Assembly: GCA_030621085.1 (NCBI GenBank)
Contig: JAUXIJ010000020.1
Coordinates: 1 to 43,989, forward strand
DNA: 43,989 nucleotides
Source: Candidatus Cloacimonadota bacterium
GTDB taxonomy: Bacteria > Cloacimonadota > Cloacimonadia > Cloacimonadales > TCS61
Direction: 5' to 3'
Below the pieces are notes generated by a model. That model was not told where the DNA came from and made no database searches. It was given only the letters and a program-made list of their open reading frames with translations. This document shows, piece after piece, positions 19,047 to 28,761 of the stretch. Numbering within the stretch: position 1 is the first letter of the stretch; the number at the start of each line of letters is the position of its first letter. The position numbers were made by a program, and so were the translations under genes.

Positions 19047-20558
19047 GTGCAGAAAAAATACGTAGGTGCCATCGATCAGGGAACCACCAGTACCCGTTTT
19101 ATTCTTTTCGATCACGACAGTAAGATCACCGCTTCTCATCAGCTTGAACATAAACAATTCTATCCCAAACCCGGCTGGGTGGAACATGATCCACTGGAAA
19201 TATGGAAAAATACTCAGACGGTTATTTCAGATACTTTAGCAAAAGCCGGTATAAAAACAGGAGAAATCGCTGCTCTGGGAATTACGAACCAGCGGGAAAC
19301 CACGGTTCTCTGGAATCCGAAAACCGGTATTCCCTATTATAAAGCTATCGTCTGGCAGGATACTCGCACTGATGCGATCTGCATAAAATTAGCTGCAAAA
19401 TATGGTGAGGATTTTTTCAGACATAAAACAGGATTGCCCCCTGTTACATATTTTTCTGGACCCAAAATAAAATGGTTGTTAGATAATCTCCTAAATTTGA
19501 AAGAAGCAGCCCTAAAAGGCGAACTTCTCTTCGGTACGATCGATTCCTGGCTGATCTGGAATTTGACAGGTGGGAAAAAAGGCGGAACGCACATTACCGA
19601 TGTCACCAATGCCAGCCGCACTATGCTGATGAACCTGGAAACCCTGAACTGGGATTCCGAACTAATCAAAATTATGGGAATTCCCCAAAATATACTGCCC
19701 GAAATTCGTCTATCATCAGATAGCGAGATTTATGGATATACATTTAAAAATGGAGTTTTCCTGGATGAAATTCCTGTTTGCGGTTGTCTGGGAGATCAAC
19801 AGGCTGCTCTTTTCGGACAAAATTGCACGCGCAAAGGAGAAGTTAAAAACACCTATGGTACAGGCTGTTTCCTGCTTGTTAACACCGGTCAGGAAATTGT
19901 TCATTCCCACCATGGATTACTCACAACTGTTGCCTGCAAGATAGGTAAAGAACCTGCTAGGTATGCATTAGAAGGCTCTATTGCCATGGCTGGATCTCTT
20001 GTTCAATGGTTCCGCAATAATTTTGGACTGATCACAAAATCGGCAGAAATTGAAACCCTTGCCTCTGGAGTTAAAGATAACGGTGGACTCTATTTTGTTC
20101 CTGCTTTTTCAGGACTTTTTGCTCCTCATTGGAACAGTAACGCACGGGGCGTAATGATCGGTCTTACTCATTATATTAATAAAAAGCATATTGCCAGAGC
20201 TATTTTGGAAGCTACTGCCTTCCAGACCAAAGAAGTATTTGAGGTAATGCAAAAGGATTCCGGATTGCAATTGAAAAAACTGAAAGTAGATGGTGGAATG
20301 ACAGCTAACGATCTTCTCATGCAGTTCCAGTCGGATATTCTTAATGTGGAAGTTATTCGTCCCGTTATAACCGAAACAACTGCCCTGGGTGCAGCTTATG
20401 CAGCCGGATTGGCAATAGGATTTTGGAAGAACATCGATGATCTGGCAACAAACTGGCGGGCAGGTAAAACCTGGATGCCTTCTATGCAGGAAGACACACG
20501 GCAGGCTGAATATTCAAAATGGAAGAAAGCTGTAATGCGATCTAAAGACTGGTTATAA
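19047..20558 (+). CDS. glpK: Glycerol kinase
   Basis: This 503-residue FGGY kinase phosphorylates glycerol to sn-glycerol 3-phosphate with ATP. Family segments are complete: [15 protein letters not shown] at the N-terminus, [20 protein letters not shown], and the C-terminal signature around [17 protein letters not shown]. The start is a GTG at 19047 with AGGAAGA upstream. It follows pgi by 11 bases, suggesting co-transcription. With gpsA at 33474 it supplies or uses the glycerol 3-phosphate pool for phospholipids or fermentation. Confidence 0.96.
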   Translation: MQKKYVGAIDQGTTSTRFILFDHDSKITASHQLEHKQFYPKPGWVEHDPLEIWKNTQTVISDTLAKAGIKTGEIAALGITNQRETTVLWNPKTGIPYYKAIVWQDTRTDAICIKLAAKYGEDFFRHKTGLPPVTYFSGPKIKWLLDNLLNLKEAALKGELLFGTIDSWLIWNLTGGKKGGTHITDVTNASRTMLMNLETLNWDSELIKIMGIPQNILPEIRLSSDSEIYGYTFKNGVFLDEIPVCGCLGDQQAALFGQNCTRKGEVKNTYGTGCFLLVNTGQEIVHSHHGLLTTVACKIGKEPARYALEGSIAMAGSLVQWFRNNFGLITKSAEIETLASGVKDNGGLYFVPAFSGLFAPHWNSNARGVMIGLTHYINKKHIARAILEATAFQTKEVFEVMQKDSGLQLKKLKVDGGMTANDLLMQFQSDILNVEVIRPVITETTALGAAYAAGLAIGFWKNIDDLATNWRAGKTWMPSMQEDTRQAEYSKWKKAVMRSKDWL

Positions 20559-20587
20559 GAAATATTCATAAAAATAAAGAAGGGATA

Positions 20588-21331
20588 ATGGATCTCGAAA
20601 AATTCAACCAACCATTTAGTCATATTGGAAACAAAAATACCGGCGTACTACTGATCCACGGTTTTACATCCACCACTTCCAGCATGATGTTTCTTGCCCA
20701 ACAATTCAGCGGAGCTGATTTCCACATAGAATTACCTTCCCTGCCCGGACATGGTACAACCTGGCAGAACCTGAACAAAACCAGATACAAGGATTGGATT
20801 GCAGAATTACAAAAATCCCTGCAAATACTTCAATTCCGAACATCTAATATCTATGTTTGCGGACTTTCACTCGGTGGAGCTTTGGCATTGCGCATAGCAC
20901 AACTTAATTCTGAAATTTCAGGGATCATTCTTATTAATAATGCTTGTAAATTCACTCATCCCAAATTCTGGTTCGTCCCCATTATTCGCTTTTTTATTCC
21001 ATCCACTCCCGCCATAGCATCCGATATAAAAGACCCAAAAGAAAAAGAAATCGCTTATGATCGAACTCCTACAAATGGCGTCTATCAAATGCTGCGTTTA
21101 ATGAAAATCGTCCGCAAAAACCTACCGCAAACCAAACAGCCTGTCCTCATATTCAAATCAAAAGAAGATCACGTAATTCCTCGTATAAGTGCATTATATA
21201 CACTCAAAAAAATAGGCTCTTCCAAAAAAGAACTTATCTGGCTGGAAAATTCCTATCATGTAGCAACAATGGATTTCGATAAAGAACTCATCGCAGAAAA
21301 GAGCATTGAGTTCATGTTGAGCTGGAATTAA
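20588..21331 (+). CDS. Alpha/beta hydrolase, carboxylesterase/monoacylglycerol lipase type
   Basis: A 247-residue alpha/beta hydrolase of the Est30-like class. The oxyanion motif LLIHGFTSTTSS, nucleophile S94 in CGLSLGG, acid in KSKEDHVIP and histidine in SYHVATMD make a complete triad. Such enzymes split short-chain esters or monoacylglycerols. It lacks a signal peptide, so it acts in the cytoplasm. It lies 29 bases after glpK; release of glycerol from a monoacylglycerol would feed that kinase, which is only an inference from position. Confidence 0.88.
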   Translation: MDLEKFNQPFSHIGNKNTGVLLIHGFTSTTSSMMFLAQQFSGADFHIELPSLPGHGTTWQNLNKTRYKDWIAELQKSLQILQFRTSNIYVCGLSLGGALALRIAQLNSEISGIILINNACKFTHPKFWFVPIIRFFIPSTPAIASDIKDPKEKEIAYDRTPTNGVYQMLRLMKIVRKNLPQTKQPVLIFKSKEDHVIPRISALYTLKKIGSSKKELIWLENSYHVATMDFDKELIAEKSIEFMLSWN

Positions 21332-21337
21332 AATCCC

Positions 21338-21967
21338 ATGCAATTCGTTAAAACTCAAGACGGTTCTTACACAGTTTTTAACCAAAAATATCAAGAACAT
21401 TATCACACCATTTCCGGTGCCTTGGAAGAAGCTTTTGAAAAACATATGAATGCTATCAGTGTAAAAGATGGATTTAATATTCTGGATTTCTGTTTCGGGC
21501 TCGGATACAATTCTATCATAGCCACAAAAAAGCACAAAAAATTACAAATTGTTGGTCTGGAAAATGATATAGAAATTATAAAAGCGATTAAAGAATTGGA
21601 AGTTCCCAGAGAGATCGAAAAAGAATTCACTGCTTTCCGAAATTTAGCTGATAAGCTGGAAATAACCGATGATAATAATAATACAATCAAATTGATCATA
21701 GGAGATGCTCTTGTTTCTATCGATTCACTTCCAAAAGACTATTTCGATCGTGTTTTCTTCGATCCGTTCTCACCTAGTAAACAGCCCGAAATGTGGAGCA
21801 GGAAAGTATTCCAAAAAGTATACAACGTAATGAAACAGGGAGCAAAACTAAGCACTTACAGTTGTGCAGAATCTGTTCGACAAAATTTGATCGCAGCAGG
21901 CTTCAAAGTGATGGATGGTCCTATCGTGGGCAGAAAAAGTCCGGCTACAATAGCAGTGAAACAGTAA
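21338..21967 (+). CDS. mnmD: tRNA wobble-uridine methyltransferase MnmD (stand-alone MnmC2-type)
   Basis: These 209 residues form a class I SAM-dependent methyltransferase of the DUF752/MnmC methyltransferase family: N-terminal DGSYTVFNQKYQEHYHT, SAM loop ILDFCFGLGYN, and FFDPFSPSKQPEMW. The enzyme methylates the aminomethyl group on U34 of tRNA, the last step after MnmE/MnmG. The oxidase half found in the fused MnmC is absent, as is usual for stand-alone forms. It starts six bases after the esterase. Confidence 0.9.
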   Translation: MQFVKTQDGSYTVFNQKYQEHYHTISGALEEAFEKHMNAISVKDGFNILDFCFGLGYNSIIATKKHKKLQIVGLENDIEIIKAIKELEVPREIEKEFTAFRNLADKLEITDDNNNTIKLIIGDALVSIDSLPKDYFDRVFFDPFSPSKQPEMWSRKVFQKVYNVMKQGAKLSTYSCAESVRQNLIAAGFKVMDGPIVGRKSPATIAVKQ

Positions 21968-22039
21968 AAAAACCTTGCCCGAAAAAGTGATTTCCAGTTA
22001 GAGGTAATCCAGTACCATTGCGAATGGTTTGGAGGAGAA

Positions 22040-22339
22040 ATGATACTTACAAGATTGATGGCTATTTTAGTAATCGGTGGTGGATACATTCTTTGGAAAG
22101 CTATCTTCGGTGCCTGGCCACTTAACAAAGAGCAGCTTGAAGATAAGGAAACAAAGGGCATCTCGATCTCTATGTGGATAGTTGGATTTGGAATTATTAT
22201 TGGACAGTTGATCTATATCTGGTTTATTTTTTCAAGAGTATTTGTTATGGAAGATTCCATTTCATTTATATTTCTCTTCTTTAAAATAGTTATAACCAGT
22301 CTTATCGTACTGCTTCTTTTTAAAAATATTAGAGGATAG
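22040..22339 (+). CDS. Small integral membrane protein, unknown
   Basis: A 99-residue protein with three hydrophobic segments (about 5-22, 45-66, 75-95) and a charged loop after the first. A strong ribosome site (GGAGGAG) precedes the ATG, and it ends three bases before ruvB, so it is probably expressed with it. No family recognised. Confidence 0.65.
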   Translation: MILTRLMAILVIGGGYILWKAIFGAWPLNKEQLEDKETKGISISMWIVGFGIIIGQLIYIWFIFSRVFVMEDSISFIFLFFKIVITSLIVLLLFKNIRG

Positions 22340-22342
22340 AAA

Positions 22343-23374
22343 ATGTTAGAACGCATAACCGACCCTGTCGAACAAATCGACGAAAAAGCATTTGATAGAA
22401 GCCTGCGTCCGAAAACTCTGGATGAATTCGTAGGACAATATCAGATAAAAGAGATCCTGGATATTTCCATTCAAGCAGCCAAATTACGTCGTGAACCACT
22501 CGATCATGTTCTGCTTTACGGTCCTCCGGGATTAGGAAAAACCACACTTGCATATATTATAGCAAACGAGATGGAAGTAGAAATTAAAGCAAGTTCGGGT
22601 CCTGTTCTGGAAAAAGCTCCCGATCTTGCCGGAATCCTGACCAATCTGCAAAGAAACGATGTGTTTTTCATAGATGAAGTACATCGTTTGAACCATGTGG
22701 TAGAAGAATATATTTATCCTGCTATCGAAGATTTTAGCATGGAAATCATTATAGATAGCGGACCCAGCGCCCGTTCGCTTAAGATTGATATTGAACCATT
22801 TACACTCATTGGTGCTACTACCAGAGCAGGGTTACTTACATCTCCGCTCCGGTCACGGTTTGGTCTGGTTTTACGACTCGATTATTACGATGTAAAGAGC
22901 ATCGAGAGTATAATAGTACGCTCAGCCGGTCTCATGAATATTCCCATTAAACAGGATGGAACTAAAGAGATCGCCAGAAGAAGCAGGGGAACTCCACGGG
23001 TGGCAAACCGTCTTCTGCGCCGCGTGCGGGATTATGCACAGATAAAAGGTGACGGCACAATCAACAGGGAAACAGCCATTAAAGCGTTGAAGATGCTGAT
23101 GGTGGATAATGCCGGATTGGACGATATGGATAAACGACTTTTACATACTATTATGGAAAACTATGGCGGTGGTCCGGTTGGTCTTAAAACGCTGGCAGTT
23201 GCCATAGGAGAAGACCCCGGTACAGTAGAAGAAATTTATGAACCTTATCTCATCCAGCAGGGATTTTTAGATAGAACACCTCAGGGCAGGAAAGCAACGA
23301 TGAAAACTTATAAACATTTTGGTATAACTCCCAATCAGACGCAAACATCTATTTTTGAGAAGATTGAGGATTAG
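22343..23374 (+). CDS. ruvB: Holliday junction branch migration helicase RuvB
   Basis: RuvB is the hexameric AAA+ motor that, with RuvA, moves Holliday junctions in recombination repair. The 343 residues include [13 protein letters not shown], Walker [10 protein letters not shown], Walker B FFIDEVHR, sensor [19 protein letters not shown] and the C-terminal winged helix ([23 protein letters not shown]). It is full length. RuvA and RuvC are not in the window. It marks the end of the conserved block before the accessory region. Confidence 0.97.
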   Translation: MLERITDPVEQIDEKAFDRSLRPKTLDEFVGQYQIKEILDISIQAAKLRREPLDHVLLYGPPGLGKTTLAYIIANEMEVEIKASSGPVLEKAPDLAGILTNLQRNDVFFIDEVHRLNHVVEEYIYPAIEDFSMEIIIDSGPSARSLKIDIEPFTLIGATTRAGLLTSPLRSRFGLVLRLDYYDVKSIESIIVRSAGLMNIPIKQDGTKEIARRSRGTPRVANRLLRRVRDYAQIKGDGTINRETAIKALKMLMVDNAGLDDMDKRLLHTIMENYGGGPVGLKTLAVAIGEDPGTVEEIYEPYLIQQGFLDRTPQGRKATMKTYKHFGITPNQTQTSIFEKIED

Positions 23375-23465
23375 AAAGATCTTAATGGAACAACTTCAAA
23401 TGTCTGTGCAAAGGATATTTGATAAGTTATTTAAATTTTAAGCAGTCTAATGTATTTTAACAAAG

Positions 23466-23496
23466 CCAATGCAAAACGAGGGTGGTTTGTCATTGG
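23466..23496 (+). repeat. Hairpin upstream of the atypical membrane gene
   Basis: CCAATG pairs perfectly with CATTGG, extended inwards by an AAAAC/GTTT pairing around a GAGGGTG loop. It lies 18 bases before the start of the gene at 23515 and could be a cassette boundary or a transcription stop for ruvB; it lacks a T-run. Confidence 0.5.
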
Positions 23497-23514
23497 TAAA
23501 GGAAATAATGAATA

Positions 23515-23958
23515 ATGTCTATTTATTACAAGCACACACAGTTCGGCACACTTACAGTGTCGCTCCTCGTCGCGATCATAATTCTACTCGCTCTGCTTGG
23601 ATTTTTCGTTGAGTGGCATGCTGTTTCCATTGGAGTGTTACTGATTCTTATAGTGTGCGTGGCTCTTTTCTATTCTCTCACCGTCGAGATAAGCAATGAA
23701 CACCTGAAAATCCACTTTGGTGTTGGTATAATCAAGAAGAAATTCGAGATCAAGGATATCGAGAAAGCCTATCCAGTTAGAAACTGCTGGTACTATGGCT
23801 GGGGGATTCGGTTGATCCAGAACGGTTGGCTCTATAACGTTTCCGGTTTGGATGCTATCGAAATTGTGATGTCGTCTGGAAAGCGATACCGAATCGGTAC
23901 CGACCAACCCAACGAGCTTGCGCAGGCAGTCAACAAGGCGAGGAAACTGGACACCTAA
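23515..23958 (+). CDS. Two-helix membrane protein with PH-like domain, unknown
   Basis: The 147-residue product has two hydrophobic segments (about 14-33 and 36-54) followed by a soluble beta-rich half (residues 56-147: VEISNEHLKIHFGVGIIKKK ... IVMSSGKRYRIGTDQP), like bacterial PH-domain membrane proteins. Function unknown. Its bases are visibly richer in G and C, with CTC, GTC and CGC codons rare in its neighbours, so it was probably acquired. A hairpin precedes it, and its stop codon sits in CCTAACC next to the repeat at 23963. Confidence 0.7.
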   Translation: MSIYYKHTQFGTLTVSLLVAIIILLALLGFFVEWHAVSIGVLLILIVCVALFYSLTVEISNEHLKIHFGVGIIKKKFEIKDIEKAYPVRNCWYYGWGIRLIQNGWLYNVSGLDAIEIVMSSGKRYRIGTDQPNELAQAVNKARKLDT

Positions 23959-23962
23959 CCAG

Positions 23963-23997
23963 GCGCAGATGAACGTGTTTGAAGTGGTGGAGGAATA
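23963..23997 (+). repeat. GCGCAGATGA... repeat, copy A (9-codon mini-frame)
   Basis: This 35-base element matches 30797-30831 at 31 positions. It holds a tiny frame, M-N-V-F-E-V-V-E-E-stop (23969-23998); most differences from copy B are silent. Confidence 0.7.
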
Positions 23998-24063
23998 GAA
24001 TTAATTCTCTGAATCGGTAACAATAACTAATCCTCATGATCTACATAAAAATGGAGGACTTCA

Positions 24064-24528
24064 ATGTCAGATAAAAAAGAGTTAATTTCATACTGTGGTT
24101 TGTATTGTGGCGAATGTCCCAATTATATCGGCAAGATCGCTGACCTAGCAAGGGATCTGAGAAAAGAATTACGAAGCGTTAGATTTGAAAAAACTGCTGA
24201 TGTGCTTTCTAAAATTTCTTTTTTCAGTATGTTCAAGGACTACAAACAATGTTATGATGTTCTTGGTGGTATGGTAAAACTTAGATGTAATCATGCCTGT
24301 AAAGACGGTGGTGGTAATCCCTTCTGTAAAATTAGAAAATGCTGCCGGAAAAAGGGACTTGCAGGATGCTGGCTCTGTGCTGAATTTGAGACCTGTGAAA
24401 AATTAGATGAGTTAAGAGCAAATCATGGCGTGGCTCACATCAAGAATTTACGAAAGATAAAAAGAAACGGGATCGACGGATTTCTTAGCGGACAAAAACA
24501 CTGGTATGTAAAACCAAAATCAGAATAG
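24064..24528 (+). CDS. DUF3795-type cysteine-rich protein
   Basis: The 154-residue protein begins ELISYCGLYCGECPNYIG and has about a dozen cysteines, including CNHACKDGGGNPFCKIRKCC and CWLCAEFETC, the pattern of DUF3795 proteins (possible zinc or Fe-S binders, role unknown). An AAATGGAGGA ribosome site precedes it. It stands alone between a repeat and the restriction-modification genes. Confidence 0.82.
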   Translation: MSDKKELISYCGLYCGECPNYIGKIADLARDLRKELRSVRFEKTADVLSKISFFSMFKDYKQCYDVLGGMVKLRCNHACKDGGGNPFCKIRKCCRKKGLAGCWLCAEFETCEKLDELRANHGVAHIKNLRKIKRNGIDGFLSGQKHWYVKPKSE

Positions 24529-24603
24529 CTTCAATATCAAGTTCAGTTTGATATTATACTGTGAAGATTTTTATATCGCTTTTTTTGCATGATGTTTTTT
24601 CGC

Positions 24604-24632
24604 TTGACATGTTATTATTAAAACAGTTTATT
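24604..24632 (+). promoter_or_regulatory. Candidate promoter of the restriction-modification genes
   Basis: TTGACA and TTTATT are separated by 17 bases, about 130 bases before the restriction gene, in a very AT-rich 232-base gap that has no other gene. No C-protein box or controller gene is visible. Confidence 0.45.
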
Positions 24633-24760
24633 TTTCAACTGTAAAATGAAAAATAGAAAATTTTGATTGTGATATTATAACACGTTTATAATTGAACAAT
24701 TAATTCTTAATCTTTCTGATTTTGATTTTGTAATTTATTAACGTAAAAAGGATTTATTTT

Positions 24761-25627
24761 ATGCCTGTTTTGTGGACTAAAGATAGAGAAATTGAATTTT
24801 TCACCGAATCAAGTTCTTTTGCCACACCAGAACAATTATTCTATTTAGGTGATGATAACCGCTACTATGCATATTGGCCAAAATTTTATACTGGAAGAAA
24901 GTCAACGCTCCAAAGCCGCAATTCCTTAATTGGTAGTTTTACCGAAAAATTCTCTGTTGATTTACTTCAAGAATTCGCTGAATCAAAAGGTTTGTATGCT
25001 GTTCAAGGGGTTGTCTGTGAAGAAATTGGATTATCTAAGCTTTCTCCCGCAGATGTAGCAATTTGCAGTTCAAGAAATACTGTCCAAAATGCGACTAATA
25101 TTCATGCATTATTTGAAGTCAAAATGTCGATTGTCTGGAATTGGGAATTGAAAAACAACAAATGTATTTGTTTGGGGGATTTCAAAACACATAAAGGCAA
25201 TCCCGGTCTGCTTCGTTCAGATTCAATGTTAAAAGCGATTGGAAAAAGTATAAACATTCGTGTATCAGGTTATCGAGCATCAAAAATTCCAATCATCATT
25301 CTTGGAAATACACCGATAACTAAAAGTTATTATTCAAAAGTTGACCATCTTAAAAAAGCAGGAATTATACAAGGATTTTGGTCTGTTAATACCAATCCAT
25401 TAGATAATAATGGTGATAATATCAAAAACACTCATGAGAATGGATTTGTTAAGATGGATTCTTATTCAGAACTTGAATCTAATCTTGAAGGATTATTTTC
25501 TGTAGAACTGGAATTTTTCTCAAGTATGCGTAACAAAAATGAATTAGGAAAAATAATTGAGCTTGCAAATCAAGAATTAGAATATGAACAAAAAGCGGAA
25601 AAATTCCTTTCTTTAATTCGGGAATAA
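24761..25627 (+). CDS. Probable type II restriction endonuclease
   Basis: This 288-residue protein lies one base before a DNA methyltransferase gene on the same strand, the classic arrangement of a type II pair. A likely PD-(D/E)XK site is S95-P-A-D98 followed by F-E119-V-K121. It also has a conserved-looking N-terminus (FFTESSSFATPEQLFYL). I do not recognise the recognition sequence or a characterised isoschizomer. The upstream region is AT-rich with one promoter-like sequence. The call rests on the neighbour plus the active-site pattern. Confidence 0.78.
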   Translation: MPVLWTKDREIEFFTESSSFATPEQLFYLGDDNRYYAYWPKFYTGRKSTLQSRNSLIGSFTEKFSVDLLQEFAESKGLYAVQGVVCEEIGLSKLSPADVAICSSRNTVQNATNIHALFEVKMSIVWNWELKNNKCICLGDFKTHKGNPGLLRSDSMLKAIGKSINIRVSGYRASKIPIIILGNTPITKSYYSKVDHLKKAGIIQGFWSVNTNPLDNNGDNIKNTHENGFVKMDSYSELESNLEGLFSVELEFFSSMRNKNELGKIIELANQELEYEQKAEKFLSLIRE

Positions 25628-25628
25628 A

Positions 25629-26561
25629 ATGGCAAATCAACCATATACACATTCAAAACGAAAGCAGGGCACAGAAACAAGTTCATTCGGAACATCCGGA
25701 AGAGTAAACCACGATTCCACTAAATTTTATAACAGTAGGCTTTATGAAGGATTGAACAACAGTAAAAAAGTAAAATTTGTTGAAAATGAAATTCCAAAAA
25801 AATATTTAAACAAAATCTTTTATAAGTCCAGTGAAAAAATGGATGAACTCCCAGATAATAGTGTTCATCTAATGATAACTTCACCACCCTATAATGTTTC
25901 AAAAGAATATGATAATGATTTAAGTCTAAATGAATATTTGGATTTACTCAATTCCGTTTGGAAAGAGACATATCGAGTTTTGGTTCCCGGTGGTCGTGCT
26001 TGCATTAATGTTGCAAATCTTGGTCGAAAACCTTATATCCCATTACATAGTTATATTATTGAAGGAATGCAAAAAATTGGTTTTTTTATGCGTGGTGAAA
26101 TTCTATGGAATAAAGCATCCAGTGCTAGTCCATCCACAGCCTGGGGTAGTTGGCTTTCTGCGTCAAATCCAGTATTACGCGATATTCATGAATATATTTT
26201 GGTTTTCTCAAAAGATTCTTTTTCAAGAAAAAAAGGAAAGAAAGAGAATACAATTAAAAAGAAAGAATTTCTTGAATGGACAAAAAGTATTTGGACTTTC
26301 CCAGCAGTTTCAGCAAAAAAAATTGGTCATCCGGCACCTTTCCCGGAAGAATTGCCACATAGGTTAATTCAACTATATTCATTCAAGGATGATGTGATTC
26401 TTGATCCATTTGTCGGTAGTGGTACTGCTTGCTTATCTGCACTGAAGGACGGAAGAAATTATGTAGCTTACGATAATGACCAGGATTATATTGAATTAGC
26501 AAAAAACAGAATTTCGACATATAGAAATAAATTAGATATTTTTGAATACATTGAGAAATGA
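25629..26561 (+). CDS. Site-specific DNA methyltransferase, beta class (N4-cytosine or N6-adenine)
   Basis: The 310-residue enzyme has motif IV TSPPYN (84-89) early and the SAM-binding motif DPFVGSGTA (259-267) near the C-terminus, the beta-group order. SPPY is typical of N4-cytosine enzymes but also occurs in adenine enzymes. Other recognisable stretches are GGRACINVANLG and GHPAPFPEELPHRLI. It protects host DNA from the endonuclease encoded one base upstream. The first 50 residues are polar and may be disordered. Target unknown. Confidence 0.92.
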   Translation: MANQPYTHSKRKQGTETSSFGTSGRVNHDSTKFYNSRLYEGLNNSKKVKFVENEIPKKYLNKIFYKSSEKMDELPDNSVHLMITSPPYNVSKEYDNDLSLNEYLDLLNSVWKETYRVLVPGGRACINVANLGRKPYIPLHSYIIEGMQKIGFFMRGEILWNKASSASPSTAWGSWLSASNPVLRDIHEYILVFSKDSFSRKKGKKENTIKKKEFLEWTKSIWTFPAVSAKKIGHPAPFPEELPHRLIQLYSFKDDVILDPFVGSGTACLSALKDGRNYVAYDNDQDYIELAKNRISTYRNKLDIFEYIEK

Positions 26562-26642
26562 ACGCTATACAAAAGGTTATTATACTGCAAGCTTTGCAGT
26601 TGATTGCGATGTTAGAACGCCTTGAAACGAATGGAGATAATC

Positions 26643-28106
26643 ATGAAAAATTTAATTATATTGTTAATTCTTATTTCAATTTCTTCAATATTATTTTCTC
26701 AAACACCTCCGGACACATTGTGGACAAAAACTTTTGGTGGAATTTACAGTGATCGAGGGTATTCAGTTCAGCAAACAACTGATGGTGGTTTTATAGTTGC
26801 TGGAGAAACTTACTCTTTTGGAGTAGGTGGTGATGCTTGGCTTATTAAAACAGATGAAAATGGTAATGAAGAGTGGAATAAAACATTTGGAGGAGATGAT
26901 TGTGAATATGCTCGATCAGTTCAGCAAACAGCTGATGGTGGATTCATTATTACAGGACTCACAGCCTCCTATGGAGTAGGAGGATTTGATGTTTTTCTGG
27001 TAAAAACAGATGAGTTTGGAAATGAAGAATGGTTTAAGACATTTGGTGGTAACGATAATGAATTTACATTTTCTGGTCATCAAACATTTGATGGTGGTTT
27101 TATTATTACTGGAGACACTTATTCTTGGGGTGCAGGGAATTCTGATGTTTTTCTAATCAAAACGGATGAAAATGGCAACGAAGTGTGGCACAAAACATTT
27201 GGGGGTAGTGATGGTGATGGCTCCCGCTGTGTTCAACAGACTTCAGAAGGTGGCTTTATTATTTCTGGTTTTACAGAGTCTTATGGAGCAGGACAAATAG
27301 ATGCATGGTTAATCAAAACTGATGAAAATGGTAATGAGGAATGGAATAAAACTTTTGGCGGCAGTAATAACGACTTTGCAAATGCTGTTCAAGAGACCTC
27401 TGATGGAGGATTTATTTTTACAGGAAATACTTACTCTAATATAGAAAATGAATCTGAGGCTTGGCTAATAAAAGTTGATGAAAATGGCAACGAAGAATGG
27501 AATAAAATTTTCAGTGATATTTATTCTATGTGGGGTTGTTCAGTTCAACAAACTTCTGATAGTGGTTTTATTATTGCTGGTTTGAAAGAATACACTTATT
27601 CCTATTATAATGTTTGGCTGGTTAAAACCGATGTTAATGGAAATGAAGAGTGGAATAAAATAATCCCCATAGGTGATAGTGTTCACATAGGTTCCATTCA
27701 ACAGATCTTAGATGGAGGTTACATAATCACTGGCGACACTTATTTTCTGAGTAACTATATAGTAAATCTTTTATTAATAAGAATGAATCCAGAAGAAGTT
27801 GGAGTTATTAACGATAATATGTATATAGTTTCAAATGCTTTATTTCAAAACTTTCCTAATCCCTTTAATCCAAAAACTACAATATCATTTTCAATTCCAA
27901 AACACAATAGGGTTAAAATTTCCGTTTACAATATAAAAGGTGAAAAGATTAAAACACTCGCTAATAAAGAATTTGAAAGTGGTATTCAAAAAATTATCTG
28001 GAACGGAAAAGATGAAAACGATAAATCTGTTTCATCCGGAATTTATTTCTACAAAATGGAAACAGACAATTTTTCTTTAATAAAAAAATGCATATTGTTA
28101 AAATAG
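26643..28106 (+). CDS. Secreted seven-repeat (propeller-like) protein with FlgD-like sorting domain
   Basis: The 487-residue protein has a signal peptide (MKNLIILLILISISSILFSQ), then seven tandem repeats of about 52 residues (about 25-375), each with a core like VQQTxDGGFIITGxTxS, an aromatic/LIKTDENGNEEW strand and KTFGG. Seven such blades fit a closed beta-propeller. The C-terminus (about 400-487) is the FlgD-like domain with FPNPFNPKTT and a KKCILLK tail, shared with the two peptidases here, so it goes through the same secretion route. Role unknown; perhaps binding on the cell surface. Start chosen for GGAGA nine bases upstream. Confidence 0.85.
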   Translation: MKNLIILLILISISSILFSQTPPDTLWTKTFGGIYSDRGYSVQQTTDGGFIVAGETYSFGVGGDAWLIKTDENGNEEWNKTFGGDDCEYARSVQQTADGGFIITGLTASYGVGGFDVFLVKTDEFGNEEWFKTFGGNDNEFTFSGHQTFDGGFIITGDTYSWGAGNSDVFLIKTDENGNEVWHKTFGGSDGDGSRCVQQTSEGGFIISGFTESYGAGQIDAWLIKTDENGNEEWNKTFGGSNNDFANAVQETSDGGFIFTGNTYSNIENESEAWLIKVDENGNEEWNKIFSDIYSMWGCSVQQTSDSGFIIAGLKEYTYSYYNVWLVKTDVNGNEEWNKIIPIGDSVHIGSIQQILDGGYIITGDTYFLSNYIVNLLLIRMNPEEVGVINDNMYIVSNALFQNFPNPFNPKTTISFSIPKHNRVKISVYNIKGEKIKTLANKEFESGIQKIIWNGKDENDKSVSSGIYFYKMETDNFSLIKKCILLK

Positions 28107-28290
28107 TTTTCAATTGGAGGTATCGGCGGTCTAACACTCGTTTCACTTGACCCAAAACGCAATGCTATCTTTAATCTAAAGGCTATTATGCAAGAAAAAG
28201 TTAATTCCATTTTTTTAAGGACATAGAGCCAGATTGCATTTCTGCAAGTGAACTCCACCGTTATACCTAAATTACAAATTCTCTTATTAA

Positions 28291-28323
28291 TCCAAAAACT
28301 TAACTAAAAAATCCCGGCTAAAA
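28291..28323 (+). repeat. TCCAAAA...TCCCG-CTAAAA repeat, copy 1
   Basis: A 33-base segment resembles 32801-32830 with three single-base gaps and few substitutions. Both copies lie in non-coding sequence at the edges of the accessory block. Confidence 0.5.
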
Positions 28324-28620
28324 CCTTCGTTGGTCCAATCGTCACGTTTGAACAGACAGGAGTTCAGCAGAGCAAAGAAACCATTCTCCATAGCATACAG
28401 CGAAGATGTTTATCTCGCATTCTCTTGCATTATATTTTTCTGGCATAATATAAATTGCGTTAAGAAATTGACAATAAACAAGCGTTAAGAAAAATCTTCT
28501 GTTTGAGTGGTTTTCTAATTTCTTTCTTTAATTCTGCATAGAAAATAACGAGTTAAGATTTTTTAGCGGTGTTTACCAATTTTAGTAATTTATATTCGCC
28601 AGGAGTTTTTCTTTGCTTCG

Positions 28621-28644
28621 TTTCTTTTGTCTGTACAAAAGAAA
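28621..28644 (+). repeat. Perfect 10-base inverted repeat
   Basis: TTTCTTTTGT and ACAAAAGAAA are perfect reverse complements around a CTGT loop. It may be a terminator or one of the small intergenic palindromes found elsewhere in this window. Confidence 0.6.
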
Positions 28645-28761
28645 TGACGACCAATGTGTACCAGCCTCTATCTGGAAAATCTTCTCACTATTATTTAGAG
28701 TAAAAAGAACATAACGATTTTGAAATTTTTCATGGGGATATAGGCAAAAATATTTTTTTTA

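Noticed and set aside
23440..24000. True integron cassette with attC sites
   Set aside because: The hairpin and TAAC boundaries are only suggestive. The core sites do not match the consensus fully and no integrase gene is in the window, so I kept it as a weak finding only.
25930..26367. Alternative plus-strand frame inside the DNA methyltransferase
   Set aside because: It overlaps the methyltransferase motifs in another frame and shows no ribosome site or known domain.
26558..26752. Small gene between the methyltransferase and the repeat protein
   Set aside because: It has no ribosome site and runs into the signal peptide region of the next gene in another frame. The stretch holds only a short CTGCAA/TTGCAG hairpin.
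26720..27760. CRISPR-like array suggested by regular DNA repeats
   Set aside because: The roughly 155-base period is that of the protein repeats in a coding gene; there are no short identical repeats with unique spacers.
28447..28475. Sigma-54 promoter (TGGC...TTGC) in the gene-free gap
   Set aside because: The spacing between GG and GC is 13 bases instead of 10.
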